Source of the DNA: Marinomonas phaeophyticola | GTDB taxonomy: Bacteria > Pseudomonadota > Gammaproteobacteria > Pseudomonadales > Marinomonadaceae | Length of the DNA stretch: 64,000 nt | Direction of reading: 5' to 3' | Assembly: GCF_026966905.1 (NCBI RefSeq) | Contig: NZ_JAPUBN010000013.1 | Coordinates: forward strand, 434,001-498,000 | Shown: positions 28,720 through 38,196 of the stretch, piece by piece | Layout: each line of letters begins with the position of its first letter | How positions within the stretch are numbered: position 1 is the first letter of the stretch | Made by a program: the position numbers and the translations under genes | Notes under the pieces: model-generated | Databases searched by the model: none | Seen by the model: only the letters and a program-made list of their open reading frames with translations | Told to the model about the DNA's origin: nothing

Positions 28720-29068
28720 TGCTCAGTGCCTCTAGATCGCAAAAAATGGCTTCATTCTCAATTGTAATGGCGACGGTTTCTAAGGATTGAAACTGACATG
28801 GACCAGTAATGCATTCCCCTGTTTTTGGTAAAAAGAGCGCACCATGCTCTGAGCACTGTATGAAGGTTCCAGATTCATCAAAAAAATCCTCTTGATGGGA
28901 TGCTAATTTGACGTCTCTATGAGGACACTTATTTATATAGGCATAAAAATCTGTCCCTTGCTTTATTACCATGATGCTAATGGGCCCCATAGTCGGGTGA
29001 GGCACGTTAATGCCTTTTGTTTGTAGGGTATTTAGCTCATCGATGGAGCAGAGAGAGTATTTTTTCAT
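28703..29068 (-). CDS. Small Rieske-type [2Fe-2S] protein leading the mod operon
   Basis: A 121-residue soluble protein. The Rieske ligands are Cys48 and His50 in NKCPHRDV and Cys72 and His75 in IQCSEHGALF, giving C-x-H then C-x2-H. Two extra cysteines at 86 and 91 follow. It resembles stand-alone Rieske ferredoxins that pass electrons to oxygenases or reductases. It overlaps modA by 17 bases and is divergent from mrcB. No partner oxygenase is in the operon, so its link to molybdate is not explained. Confidence 0.85.
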   Translation of the reverse strand: MKKYSLCSIDELNTLQTKGINVPHPTMGPISIMVIKQGTDFYAYINKCPHRDVKLASHQEDFFDESGTFIQCSEHGALFLPKTGECITGPCQFQSLETVAITIENEAIFCDLEALSNEDSP

Positions 29069-29245
29069 CAGCTGTTTTCGTGTGTTTTTTGAAGAAGTTC
29101 AAGGGGTAATCTAACATAAATACCCGCCTTCTCTGAAACTCTATTGAGATTAAATAGCGATTTATAATCTTCGATTACTGTAAATAAAATGTTTAGTCTG
29201 TAAGAGAGATTGCCAAGTTTTGTTGTCATCATTATACTCGCAGCC

Positions 29246-31633
29246 ATGACAGAGCAAAAAACAACTTCAAAAAGTCGACCTTCGACGAAAAGCACAGGCA
29301 ATAAAGCAAAATCGACCTCTAGAAAGTCGACCCCATCGAAAGTAAAGACGAAAAAAAAGCCGTCTACCTCAAAAAGAAACAAGAAAAACACCTCTTTTTC
29401 TGCGTTCTGTAAACGCATGCTATTCCGTTTTACTAAAGTATGTTTTCTTGCTGGATTACTCCTATCTATTCCTTTTGCTATATGGGTTTGGTGGCTTGAC
29501 CATGAGGTGGTGAAAACTTTTTCGGGCCAAAAATGGCACGTTCCATCTGAAGTATACAGTGCTCCTATTGTTTTGAAATCGGGCGACCCTTGGAACAAGC
29601 AAGATTTAGAAGCTTTATTAACGGAAGCCGGTTATCGATTTGGTCGTAATAGTCAGGAAGTCGGTTGGGCGGCTCGCAGTAAAACAAAAATCAGCGCTCA
29701 CTTGAGGTCTTATAAAGATCATACGGGGTTTCACAAAAGTGCGCGTCGTATCTTCTCTTTTAATCATGGCTTGTTGTCTATTCAAACCGTCAGTGGTGAC
29801 TCGATAACGAAAGCGGTATTAGAGCCACAATTGATTGGTCATCTTTATGGTGGTAATACGGAAGGTCGAGAGATTTTAACCTCTGAGCAAATACCTCAAA
29901 CATTAATCACAACTTTATTAGCCGTAGAAGACAGGAATTTTTACAGTCACTTTGGTATTTCCTTGAATGGAATTGCAAGAGCTGTGTGGGTAAATTTTGT
30001 TGAAGGTGAGCGACGTCAAGGCGGCAGTACGCTCACTCAGCAATTAATAAAAAATATGTATTTATCTTCTGAGAGAACCTATACCCGTAAATTAACTGAA
30101 GTGATTATGGCCGTTTTGTTAGAGCGTCGTTTTTCTAAGGATGAGATATTAGCGGCTTATATAAATGAAATTTATCTTGCTCAATTCGGTAGCAAAGCGA
30201 TACATGGCTTTGCGGCCGCCAGTAAGCACTTTTTTGGTAGACCCATTAATGAGCTTAATATTGCAGAATACGCTTTGCTTGTCGGTATGGTGAAGGGACC
30301 TTCCTTATACAACCCAAATCGTAACCCTGAAAGGGCTAAAGCTCGTCGTGATGTGGTATTGAATTTGCTTTATGAGCAGAATTTACTTAGCGAAAAGCTG
30401 CTGAATGGTGCTAAAAAGATACCTTTACGTGTTATTGATGAGCAAAAGTCTCGATCTTTATTTGGCGATTATTTAGATTTAGTCTCATTTCAACTAGCGA
30501 AAGATTTTGATAAGCAGGTATTGGCGACAGAGAACCTCAAGGTGTATACCGGACTTAATGTGCGGGCTCAGGAAGCCGCGGTAAAGGCCATGAGACGACA
30601 GGTTGCATTACTTGAGAAACAGGATAAAAAGTTAAAAGGATTACAGGGGGCTATTGTCGTAACGGATACGCAGAATGGTCAAGTGAAGGCTATTGTTGGC
30701 TCCAGCGGTTCTGTATATAGTGGTTTTAACCGGGCGTTAGGGGCTGTAAGGCCTATTGGTTCATTGGTTAAGCCACCACTTTATATGCTGGCTTTATCCT
30801 CAGGGCGATTTACTTGGTTGTCGCCATTAGAGGACGTGAAAAAACGTTATAAAGTAGGTAAGGATATTTGGCAACCTGAAAATTATGATAAACAAGTTCA
30901 TGGTACTGTTCCTATGTACTTGGCACTCGCGAAATCTTATAACTTAGCGACGTTAGATTTAGCAGAAAAAATGGGTTTTGACCGTTTAGGTGAAGGTCTA
31001 AAGCAATTAGGTGTAGAAAGGCCTTTTACTATGCGACCTGCGGTTGCATTGGGGTCCTTAGAATTGTCTCCTTTTGAAGTCGCTCGAATTTATCAACCGA
31101 TCGCTTCTATGGGTCAGTCATCTCAACTCGGTATTGTAGCGGGTGTGTTGAATGCTCAAGGTGAGATATTAAAAGACTTTACTGCAGATAAAAGCGTGCC
31201 TTTTACCAATGCTGTTTTAGCGACGGCACTTGATGGTATGACGAAAGTATCGACCGTTGGTACCGCTAGGCGAGCGCAATCTCAGTTTCCAAATTTACGT
31301 TTTGCGGCAAAGACTGGAACAACCAATGACCAAAGGGATAGCTGGTTTGTTGGGATTACTGGTGATTACGCTACAACGGTTTGGTTGGGGGATGATAATA
31401 ATAAATCTTTAAGCATTACAGGTGGTACAGGAGCACAAAAAGTATGGGTTGATTTAATGAAGCAATTAAACCCAAAATCATTAACGCTTTCGCTCCCTAA
31501 AGGTGCTCAACGCTTTCAGGTTAGTTTAGATGAGTTTGCTATTGCCGCTGACCGATGTGATAACAAAGAAACGCTCAGTTTTTTAGAAGGTACTGAGCCA
31601 CAAACAAAAACATCTTGCTTGTGGCCATTTTAA
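29246..31633 (+). CDS. mrcB: Penicillin-binding protein 1B, bifunctional peptidoglycan synthase
   Basis: A 795-residue class A PBP. A very basic Lys/Ser/Thr-rich cytoplasmic tail (residues 1-50) precedes one membrane anchor near 57-79 and a UB2H-type domain. The glycosyltransferase GT51 domain has EDRNFYSHFGIS near residue 227 and RQGGSTLTQQLIKN. The transpeptidase domain has SLVK near 505, SYN near 565 and KTGTTND near 689. It polymerises and crosslinks peptidoglycan in the periplasm. The ATG at 29246 is preferred to an in-frame TTG at 29210. It converges on the YHS gene 12 bases away. Confidence 0.95.
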   Translation: MTEQKTTSKSRPSTKSTGNKAKSTSRKSTPSKVKTKKKPSTSKRNKKNTSFSAFCKRMLFRFTKVCFLAGLLLSIPFAIWVWWLDHEVVKTFSGQKWHVPSEVYSAPIVLKSGDPWNKQDLEALLTEAGYRFGRNSQEVGWAARSKTKISAHLRSYKDHTGFHKSARRIFSFNHGLLSIQTVSGDSITKAVLEPQLIGHLYGGNTEGREILTSEQIPQTLITTLLAVEDRNFYSHFGISLNGIARAVWVNFVEGERRQGGSTLTQQLIKNMYLSSERTYTRKLTEVIMAVLLERRFSKDEILAAYINEIYLAQFGSKAIHGFAAASKHFFGRPINELNIAEYALLVGMVKGPSLYNPNRNPERAKARRDVVLNLLYEQNLLSEKLLNGAKKIPLRVIDEQKSRSLFGDYLDLVSFQLAKDFDKQVLATENLKVYTGLNVRAQEAAVKAMRRQVALLEKQDKKLKGLQGAIVVTDTQNGQVKAIVGSSGSVYSGFNRALGAVRPIGSLVKPPLYMLALSSGRFTWLSPLEDVKKRYKVGKDIWQPENYDKQVHGTVPMYLALAKSYNLATLDLAEKMGFDRLGEGLKQLGVERPFTMRPAVALGSLELSPFEVARIYQPIASMGQSSQLGIVAGVLNAQGEILKDFTADKSVPFTNAVLATALDGMTKVSTVGTARRAQSQFPNLRFAAKTGTTNDQRDSWFVGITGDYATTVWLGDDNNKSLSITGGTGAQKVWVDLMKQLNPKSLTLSLPKGAQRFQVSLDEFAIAADRCDNKETLSFLEGTEPQTKTSCLWPF

Positions 31634-31644
31634 GTTACATTGAT

Positions 31645-32124
31645 TTATTGTTTAGCCCACTGGCTATTAGCGGTATTTATTAATGCGGCTTCAGTGTCTT
31701 TAAGGGCTTTTTCATCCCACTTATCTCGTGTGTTACCCCAAAAGCCATTATAAAAAACATAGTTTTTTCCATCTATTATTTTATAGCTTAACGGGTCAAT
31801 TTTCACTTTTTCGCCTTCTAACATAGCCCAAGCACACCACCCTCCATATGCCGGTGCGTATTTTTTAGGCTGTTCTATAAAGGCCTGACGGTTTTCTTCA
31901 TTTTCGAATTGGTACGTTGTCCCTTCATAGCTGTATTTTAGTGCCGGATAACCTTTCATAGGTGAATCCATAAAGTAGCTAACTGGGTCATATCCAGAAA
32001 GTGCGACGCCATCTTCGTTCACATTGTTTTGCATTGCTGCATAGGATTGAATAGCAAAAATGCATACAAAAGCATATGCAATGGTTCTAGCAAATAGAAT
32101 AATTTTTGAATTAAGTGCAAACAT
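31645..32124 (-). CDS. Secreted YHS-domain protein
   Basis: A 159-residue protein with an N-terminal hydrophobic signal or anchor (to about residue 29, SYA-AM). The YHS domain is visible as VALSGYDPVSYFMD, then a YEGTTYQFENEENRQAF core and KYAPAYGGWCAWAM. This subgroup is found in marine gammaproteobacteria and is sometimes linked to metal handling, but no function is established. It is divergent from a solute-binding protein gene. Confidence 0.85.
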   Translation of the reverse strand: MFALNSKIILFARTIAYAFVCIFAIQSYAAMQNNVNEDGVALSGYDPVSYFMDSPMKGYPALKYSYEGTTYQFENEENRQAFIEQPKKYAPAYGGWCAWAMLEGEKVKIDPLSYKIIDGKNYVFYNGFWGNTRDKWDEKALKDTEAALINTANSQWAKQ

Positions 32125-32265
32125 AGAAAATCTCCTTCATAAAGTTAAAAGCTTTGATAGACTTTTATTAGTAAAGTTCACTTATTGTAAAAAATACCTA
32201 TCGCTCTCTGTACTTTCTATCATGTTGAAATATAATGAATACGATTGAAATTAAATGGCTTTGAG

Positions 32266-33090
32266 ATGTCTATGCGCTTTATTGCAAGTCGTACAGTAAA
32301 ACTCAGCGCTCTTTTATGCTGTATTTTACCAATTTCCGTTCAGATTAAAGCAGAAACAGAAATGAGCTGCTCTTCGATGATTGCAACAGGAAATTCAGAG
32401 TACCCTCCTTTTCTATGGAAAAAGGCGGATGGGTCCAATGAATTGATGGGAGCCAATCGCTTAATAATTGACGAGATTTCAAGGCGTTTGGGGATTCCTA
32501 TCAAACTGCTTCATACCGGACCATGGTCAAGAGCTCAATTAGAAGTAAAATCTGGTAGAGCTGATTTAATGGCGGGTGCTTTCTATACCACAGAGCGATC
32601 TGATTATATGGACTACATATCCCCTGCTTTTCTACATACAAGCAGTGTTGTATGGAAGCGAACTGGTCAACGGTTAGATTATTCAAAAAAAGAAGATTTA
32701 ATTAATAAGCGTGGTGTTACGGTTATTAATAACAGTTTTGGTCAATCATTTGATGATTTTTCAGAGAAATATTTGAACATTATTTCTGTGTCTGGATTGG
32801 AGCAAGCATTTAAAATGTTGGTTGCAAAACGAGTGGATTATGTTGTTTATGAAAAATCCCCTGGATTAGCCTATTTAAATCTTTTAGATATGAAAACCGA
32901 TGTTGTTTCTTTAGCGTCAGTAAGTAGTGAAGGGCTTTTTTTAACCTTATCTAAAAATTCTACCTGTAATACTGTGGGTATGAAACAAAAGCTTCATAAT
33001 GTTCTTAAAACAATGAGTCACGATGGATTTAATGAAAAAGCGCTTAATCAAAGTTTATTAGATTGGAATGCTTTTACTCATAAATCTTAG
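32266..33090 (+). CDS. Periplasmic solute-binding protein, family 3 type
   Basis: A protein of about 274 residues with a signal peptide (ending near VQIKAET) and the SBP_bac_3 layout. Visible segments are TGNSEYPPFLWKK, GANRLIIDEISRRLGIPI and SGRADLMAGAFYTTERSDYMDYI. Relatives bind polar amino acids or act as sensors. No permease or ATPase is adjacent. ATG at 32266 is chosen over an upstream TTG (32245), although neither has a clear ribosome-binding site and ATG 32272 is also possible. Confidence 0.8.
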   Translation: MSMRFIASRTVKLSALLCCILPISVQIKAETEMSCSSMIATGNSEYPPFLWKKADGSNELMGANRLIIDEISRRLGIPIKLLHTGPWSRAQLEVKSGRADLMAGAFYTTERSDYMDYISPAFLHTSSVVWKRTGQRLDYSKKEDLINKRGVTVINNSFGQSFDDFSEKYLNIISVSGLEQAFKMLVAKRVDYVVYEKSPGLAYLNLLDMKTDVVSLASVSSEGLFLTLSKNSTCNTVGMKQKLHNVLKTMSHDGFNEKALNQSLLDWNAFTHKS

Positions 33091-33130
33091 CTGAATGCGT
33101 GTTTAGGGGGTTATAAGTAGAACCAACAAA

Positions 33131-33178
33131 AACTTATCTATAAAGTATTGATTAGTTTCAACGCTTTGTAGATAAGTT
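33131..33178. terminator. Inverted repeat between convergent genes
   Basis: AACTTATCTA (33131-33140) pairs perfectly with TAGATAAGTT (33169-33178), followed by an AT-rich stretch ending in TTTT. It lies between the solute-binding gene and the HDOD gene and probably terminates one or both. Confidence 0.55.
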
Positions 33179-33184
33179 AATATT

Positions 33185-34011
33185 TTAAGCAACTAAATCA
33201 TCTAGTCCAGATTCAAGTCTTAATGCTTCATCTAATTCGTCAATGATAGATATATCGATACCCGCTAGTTCTAGGACTTTTTTAGGAATAAACTCTTTTA
33301 CTACATCTGGGTCTCCTCTTCTTTAATCGCTGCGTTTAAATAACATGCTAGATTAAGAGTAGCGCTTAATGGCGATGCAGGATTGTAGGACAGAGGTTTT
33401 TTATATTGTTGTACCGCATTAGATAGCTCTTCAGGGAATTTCCACATATTTAATAATGCTTTGCCTGCATCTTGGCTGGTAAAGCCCAGTCTTTCCATTT
33501 CTGCAGCCGTGCGGCTTACTTTAGACTCTTCAATAAGCGACTGTATCGCTTTTGCCCTATTGGGTTCGGCGAGATGTAGCAGCAGTCTCCCAATGTTATA
33601 AATAATGCCTGCGGTAAATGCATTGTCTGAATTTACTTTCTCAGTTCTTGACGCTAACCATTTTGCAAGTGTGGCCACTTGAAAAGAATCTTGCCAGAAA
33701 GCTTTAGTGTCCAATCCTTCCACGTTGGATGCTGAGCCAGAAAAGCCGGATGCAATCACCAACGTTTTGAGTTTGTCCATGCCCAAAAGTACTATGGCTT
33801 CATCTAATGAGGCTACTTTTCTTGATAGGCCAAATTGAGCAGAATTGACTAAGCGTAACACTTTGAGGGTAAGGGTTTGGTCTTTAGACACTTTTTGTGA
33901 AATGTCGCTGTAATTCGATTTTTCTGAGTTAAGAGCTTGAATGAGTTCACGTACAACTTCAGGAACATTAGGAAGCTTTGATGTTTGATTTAATAAGTCT
34001 TTTATTTCCAT
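33185..34011 (-). CDS. HDOD-domain signalling protein, probably frameshifted near the C-terminus
   Basis: The HDOD domain (residues about 10-205) is clear: LPNVPEVVRELIQAL, KVSKDQTLTLKVLRLVNSA, SLDEAIVLLGM and AGIIYNIGRLLL. HDOD proteins act in signalling, often with chemotaxis or cyclic-di-GMP systems, and lack hydrolase residues. The first frame stops at 33301 after 236 residues. In another frame the DNA continues as a convincing tail (VVKEFIPKKVLELAGIDISI ... DDLVA) to a TAA at 33185. Adding one base somewhere near 33304-33330 joins them into 275 residues. No long homopolymer marks the break, so a true truncation is possible. Confidence 0.75.
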
Positions 34012-34101
34012 GCTGTCTAGCCTTCTTAGTATGTTACCACTTTAGGTTAGGCTATAAGCTTAAATTCAGGCAAGGAATATTTGAGTAAATACTTGTTCTA
34101 A

Positions 34102-34144
34102 GTCAGGTTTAAGTTCAATAATCTGCATGAACTTAACCCCTGAC
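34102..34144 (-). terminator. Inverted repeat downstream of glgA
   Basis: Bases 34102-34116 and 34128-34144 pair over 15 positions with a two-base bulge. The repeat begins 23 bases after the glgA stop on the minus strand. There is no clear U-run. Confidence 0.5.
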
Positions 34145-34166
34145 CTTTCTAATAACAATGGGTTAC

Positions 34167-35603
34167 TTATTTTCCTAATAAGTCCGAATAAAGAGCTAAC
34201 CAATGAGAGGTCGTTTTTTCCCAACTAAAATCATATTGCATGGCGTTTTCTTGCCTGTGTTTCCATGATTTTTGATCTCGGAAGGTTTCAATACAACGAT
34301 TTATCGCAGAATTTAATGACTTGGTATCTGCGTTTTGAAAGACAAAACCATTGGCTTCAGGACCGTCTTCAAACACAGTGTCTGCGAGACCTCCTGTTTT
34401 TCTTACAACAGGTAAGGTTCCGTATTTCAGTGCGTATAATTGTGTTAATCCACAAGGTTCAAAGCGTGAAGGTATTAACAAGGCATCAATACCGGCTTGA
34501 AGTCTGTGGGAGTACTCTTCATCGTAGCCAATACGGACTCCAACTTGTTGAGGGTAACTCTGTTGTAACGCTAAGAACGCACTTTCGAGCGCTTTATCCC
34601 CAGAACCTAATAGAATAAATTTTGCGCCTTGAGCTAATGCGGTTGGCAGAACCTCAAGAACTAGGTCTAATCCTTTTTGTTCAGTTAAACGACTGACAAC
34701 ACCAAAAACAGGTTGTTCTAGGCTTTCATCTAGATGATTTTCTTGTAATAAGGCTAATTTATTTTTTTGTTTTAGATCAAGCGTTTTTAAGTCGTATTGA
34801 GTATCTATTGCTGGGTCTATATCGGGTGACCATTGATCATAATCTACGCCGTTAAGTATTCCATGCAGTTTATGTTGGTGAGCTCTAAGTGTACCGTCTA
34901 AGCCGTCACCGTATTCTGTTGTAAGGATTTCTTTGGCATAGGTCGGACTGACTGTTGTAATGGCATCAGAATAGACTAAGGAAGCCTTTAATGCAGAGAA
35001 TTGGCCATAAAACTCAATGCCATGGTGTGTTAATAAATCGTGAGACAAGCCTGTGTCAGAGTATAAACTTATTGGAAAGCTGCCGTTATATCTTAGATTA
35101 TGAACTGTAGTTACAACGGGAATGTGTTTCATATTCCAACTTTTTAAATAGGCTACACTTAATCCAGCCTGCCAGTCATTGATGTGCAAAATATCAGGTT
35201 GCCACTTCATTAGGCTTCCGTAAGAAGATAAGACTGCAGCCACCCATGATAGGGCTGAAAAGCGTAAATGGTTGTCTTTATAGTCTTTACCGTCAGTGTC
35301 TAAGTAGGGACCACCGTCTCTTTCATAAAGGTTTTGGCATTGTAATAGCCAAATGGGTGTGCCATTCTCAAGAATTTGGGTTTCTAGCAGAATTAAATCC
35401 CCAACATTAAATGGGTTACCCAAATTTATTTGGTTCTGGATGGGGGCAACTTTATCCAAAACGCCAGAATAAGCGGGCATGAGTAGCCGAACATCGTGGC
35501 CTTTTTTACGTAACGCAACAGGGAGTGATCCTGCAACATCCGCTAGACCACCGGTTTTAATAAGAGGGTAAATTTCGGACGCGACAAAAAGTATGTTCAT
35601 CAT
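34167..35603 (-). CDS. glgA: Glycogen synthase (ADP-glucose, GT5)
   Basis: A 478-residue GT5 glycosyltransferase that extends alpha-1,4-glucan from ADP-glucose in the cytoplasm. The N-terminal nucleotide-sugar motif is KTGGLADVAGSLP. HINDWQAGLS and the C-terminal PSRFEPCGLTQLYALKYGT block (catalytic glutamates) are present. The ATG pair at 35603/35600 is chosen because it gives the family length and the usual MNILFVASE start; the open frame extends 27 residues further without family match. It is divergent from glgC, which makes its substrate. Confidence 0.93.
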   Translation of the reverse strand: MMNILFVASEIYPLIKTGGLADVAGSLPVALRKKGHDVRLLMPAYSGVLDKVAPIQNQINLGNPFNVGDLILLETQILENGTPIWLLQCQNLYERDGGPYLDTDGKDYKDNHLRFSALSWVAAVLSSYGSLMKWQPDILHINDWQAGLSVAYLKSWNMKHIPVVTTVHNLRYNGSFPISLYSDTGLSHDLLTHHGIEFYGQFSALKASLVYSDAITTVSPTYAKEILTTEYGDGLDGTLRAHQHKLHGILNGVDYDQWSPDIDPAIDTQYDLKTLDLKQKNKLALLQENHLDESLEQPVFGVVSRLTEQKGLDLVLEVLPTALAQGAKFILLGSGDKALESAFLALQQSYPQQVGVRIGYDEEYSHRLQAGIDALLIPSRFEPCGLTQLYALKYGTLPVVRKTGGLADTVFEDGPEANGFVFQNADTKSLNSAINRCIETFRDQKSWKHRQENAMQYDFSWEKTTSHWLALYSDLLGK

Positions 35604-35723
35604 ATTGTTATCTTGTTGATTTAGTTTATCTATCGGAGTATACCTAAATATAACCCGTAATCGAGCGAGCAACGCGAATAACAATAATAATAAATAAGAT
35701 TAAATTTTCAAAAAAGGTGAATT

Positions 35724-36983
35724 ATGGATCTTAATACTGCATGTATGAAAACGTTAGCAATCATCTTGGCAGGAGGTAGAGGGTCTAGGTTAAAGCAGCT
35801 GACAGATTATCGTTCAAAGCCTGCTGTTCCTATTGCTGGTAAATACAAAATTATTGATTTTCCCTTATCGAATTGTGTCAATTCCGGTGTGCGTAGAATC
35901 GCCGTATTAACTCAATATCGATCCCATACTCTTAATCAACATGTTCAACGTGGCTGGAATTTTTTACGCTCAGACTTTAATGAATTCATTGAGTTATGGC
36001 CTGCGCAGCAACAAACTGGGGAGGAATGGTATCAAGGAACGGCTGATGCGGTATTCCAAAACCTTAAAATGATTGACGAACTAGACAGTGAATATGTGCT
36101 GATATTGGCTGGTGATCATGTTTATAAACAAGATTACAGTTTGATGCTGAAAGAGCATATGGAGACAGGGGCAGACGTTTCTGTCGCTTGTATTGAAGTG
36201 CCTGTTTCAGAAGCAGATCAATTTGGTATCATGCATGTCGACGAAGACGACAATATTATTGCTTTTGAAGAGAAACCGAAAAATCCACCTACTATGCCAG
36301 GGAACCCTGATGTTTCTTTAGCAAGCATGGGGATTTATATTTTTAGTACGAAATTTTTAAGTGAGCATCTACGCTCTGATGCACTAGATGATGATTCGAG
36401 CCATGACTTTGGTAAGGATTTAATTCCTTTCTTTGTTGGTAGAAGTAATATTAAAGCTCATCATTTTGCCAATAGTTGTGTTAAAAATGAAAGTTATCCT
36501 GATGTACCGTATTGGCGTGATGTGGGTACATTAACCGCGTACTGGGAATCTAATATGGATTTAACTCGTCTATTACCTGAGCTAGATTTATATGATGATA
36601 ACTGGCCAATACGTACAGCTCAGTATCAAAGGCCCGCCGCTAAGTTTAATTATAACTATGAAGAGCGTATAGGAACGGCATTAAACTCGGTTGTATCTGC
36701 TGGCTGTATTGTTTCTGGTTCTACCGTTGAAAAGTCCATTCTTTTTAACAACGTTAGAGTAAACTCTTTTTCTCATGTTAATAAATGCGTTGTGTTGCCA
36801 AGAGTTGATATCGGGCGTCATTGTCGGTTAACCAGTGTTGTGGTTGACTCAGATTGTAAAATTCCTGAAGGAATGGTTATCGGAGAAGATGCTGAGTTAG
36901 ATGCAAAGCGTTTTTATCGTAATGAAGATGGCATTACTTTAGTAACCCAAACGATGATAGAAAACATCGATAAAGAACAGTAG
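35724..36983 (+). CDS. glgC: Glucose-1-phosphate adenylyltransferase
   Basis: A 419-residue ADP-glucose pyrophosphorylase. Motifs include the pyrophosphorylase loop ILAGGRGSRLKQLTDYRSKP, then YKIIDFPLSNCVNSG, WYQGTADAVFQN, AGDHVYKQDY and FEEKPKNP. A left-handed beta-helix regulatory domain follows from about 300 on. AAGGTGA lies upstream of the ATG. With glgA it forms the committed part of glycogen synthesis, and the 120-base gap between their starts carries both promoters. Branching and debranching genes are not in the window. Confidence 0.95.
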   Translation: MDLNTACMKTLAIILAGGRGSRLKQLTDYRSKPAVPIAGKYKIIDFPLSNCVNSGVRRIAVLTQYRSHTLNQHVQRGWNFLRSDFNEFIELWPAQQQTGEEWYQGTADAVFQNLKMIDELDSEYVLILAGDHVYKQDYSLMLKEHMETGADVSVACIEVPVSEADQFGIMHVDEDDNIIAFEEKPKNPPTMPGNPDVSLASMGIYIFSTKFLSEHLRSDALDDDSSHDFGKDLIPFFVGRSNIKAHHFANSCVKNESYPDVPYWRDVGTLTAYWESNMDLTRLLPELDLYDDNWPIRTAQYQRPAAKFNYNYEERIGTALNSVVSAGCIVSGSTVEKSILFNNVRVNSFSHVNKCVVLPRVDIGRHCRLTSVVVDSDCKIPEGMVIGEDAELDAKRFYRNEDGITLVTQTMIENIDKEQ

Positions 36984-37004
36984 ATAGTTAGTTTTATTAA
37001 GTTT

Positions 37005-37041
37005 AAAAAGCCATAACTCTCTCCTAGGTTATGGCTTTTTT
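37005..37041. terminator. Bidirectional Rho-independent terminator after glgC
   Basis: Bases 37005-37017 pair perfectly with 37028-37040 (13 pairs), flanked by A-runs on the left and T-runs on the right. It lies between convergent glgC and the TraB-family gene and can serve both. Confidence 0.92.
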
Positions 37042-37067
37042 ATAGGCTAAAGCTTGTTTGGTTTTGG

Positions 37068-37988
37068 TTATTTGTTCTCTTTATTGAATAGTGGTTGGAT
37101 ATAATACCCCTTCATTTCAAGCTGCTTTTGTATGCTATTCGGTCCAGATAGATGTAAGGCCCCTACAACGACAAAATAGGTGTTTCTATGACTTAATGGC
37201 TGATTTAAATAAAGTGTAATGACGTCTGTCATGTGGGTATTTCTGTTATCTAATAAACTTTCCATCATTGGCTTTAATTTAGGGTTGTTTATCACATCTT
37301 GATTGACGAAGTCGTACAGTCCTGATGGGTTGACTACTTCCCAGTAATGGACCATTTTTTCAAGATAATCTTCATCATCCAATTGCCCTAGCGAAACTTC
37401 CAATCCTTCTATTTGAGCATTGAACGGACTATCTGCAATAGCTGTAATTTGTTGTTCTAGCGTCTCTAATTCCAGTATGGGTTTGTTTTGTTGTTTTGCC
37501 AGTTGTAAAAAATACTGGTCTAACCCCAAGCTTGCTTTAAAGTGAGTTTGCTTTAATTGATATCCCGTTAGTTGTTCAATTACCATCCATGGGCGCATTT
37601 TTATAAGGTTTGCATAAGTGTTTTCACTCTCAAGACTGAATTTTTTAAGGTGGTTTATTGCTGTTTTTGATAGATGATTCTCTAGAGTTTGGTTTGCAGG
37701 TAACCACATTTTGGATTGAACGAGGGCTTGTGATGAATAAGGATCTAATTCGTTTATGTTGAGTTCAACAACCAGGTTCTGAGCTTGGTTAAATGCCTCT
37801 AAATACGCTGAGGGGAGTGGGTAATGCTTTGCAGTTAAAGCATGGATTGAACCCGCTAAATAGACGGTTACGTGTTTGTTTTGTACCTTCCATAGGAAAG
37901 CTTGGTTCGAATTAGCCGAATAACAAAGGGTAGAAAAGCTTAATAAAAAAATGCTTATAAATTTAAAATGATTGATAATAGCGCTCAT
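37068..37988 (-). CDS. TraB/GumN-family protein
   Basis: A 306-residue protein with a signal peptide (to about CYSAN). TraB/GumN motifs are visible: VYLAGSIHALT, VVELNINELDP, the GLDQYFLQLAKQ helix, ILELETLEQQ and a C-terminal VVVGALHLSGP. The conserved GSxH and GxxH glycine-histidine pairs resemble those of Tiki-type metalloproteases, so a periplasmic protease-like role is possible but unproven for bacterial members. Confidence 0.85.
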   Translation of the reverse strand: MSAIINHFKFISIFLLSFSTLCYSANSNQAFLWKVQNKHVTVYLAGSIHALTAKHYPLPSAYLEAFNQAQNLVVELNINELDPYSSQALVQSKMWLPANQTLENHLSKTAINHLKKFSLESENTYANLIKMRPWMVIEQLTGYQLKQTHFKASLGLDQYFLQLAKQQNKPILELETLEQQITAIADSPFNAQIEGLEVSLGQLDDEDYLEKMVHYWEVVNPSGLYDFVNQDVINNPKLKPMMESLLDNRNTHMTDVITLYLNQPLSHRNTYFVVVGALHLSGPNSIQKQLEMKGYYIQPLFNKENK

Positions 37989-38021
37989 AAATATTCTTTT
38001 TTAACCTTGTTTAATATGGGC

Positions 38022-38052
38022 AGGGTTATCCCCGCAAGCTGTGGATAACCCT
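38022..38052. repeat. Inverted repeat containing a perfect DnaA-box sequence
   Basis: AGGGTTATCC (38022-38031) and GGATAACCCT (38043-38052) form a perfect 10-pair stem. The right side includes TGTGGATAA (38040-38048), the exact reverse complement of the DnaA consensus TTATCCACA. It lies in the 208-base gap between the TraB-family gene and ribE, upstream of both. Confidence 0.6.
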
Positions 38053-38196
38053 ATTAGTGACTAGGTGATAACTGTCTAAAGGTCACGTATTACGCGAGTT
38101 TCATAGAATATGCTTAATTCTTCTTCAATCGGGCAAAATAAATCAATAATTGGCTTATATTTTGCTGAAACAAATTTTCTTGATCCGAGGTAAGTT

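Noticed and set aside
29068..29598. 176-codon minus-strand frame opposite the mrcB 5' end
   Set aside because: It is the shadow of the Lys/Ser-rich mrcB start; its Phe-rich composition is an artefact of AAA and GAA-rich codons on the other strand.
38040..38048. A replication origin at the DnaA box
   Set aside because: Only one perfect box is present, with no cluster, no AT-rich unwinding element of note and no dnaA, gyrB or parAB genes nearby.
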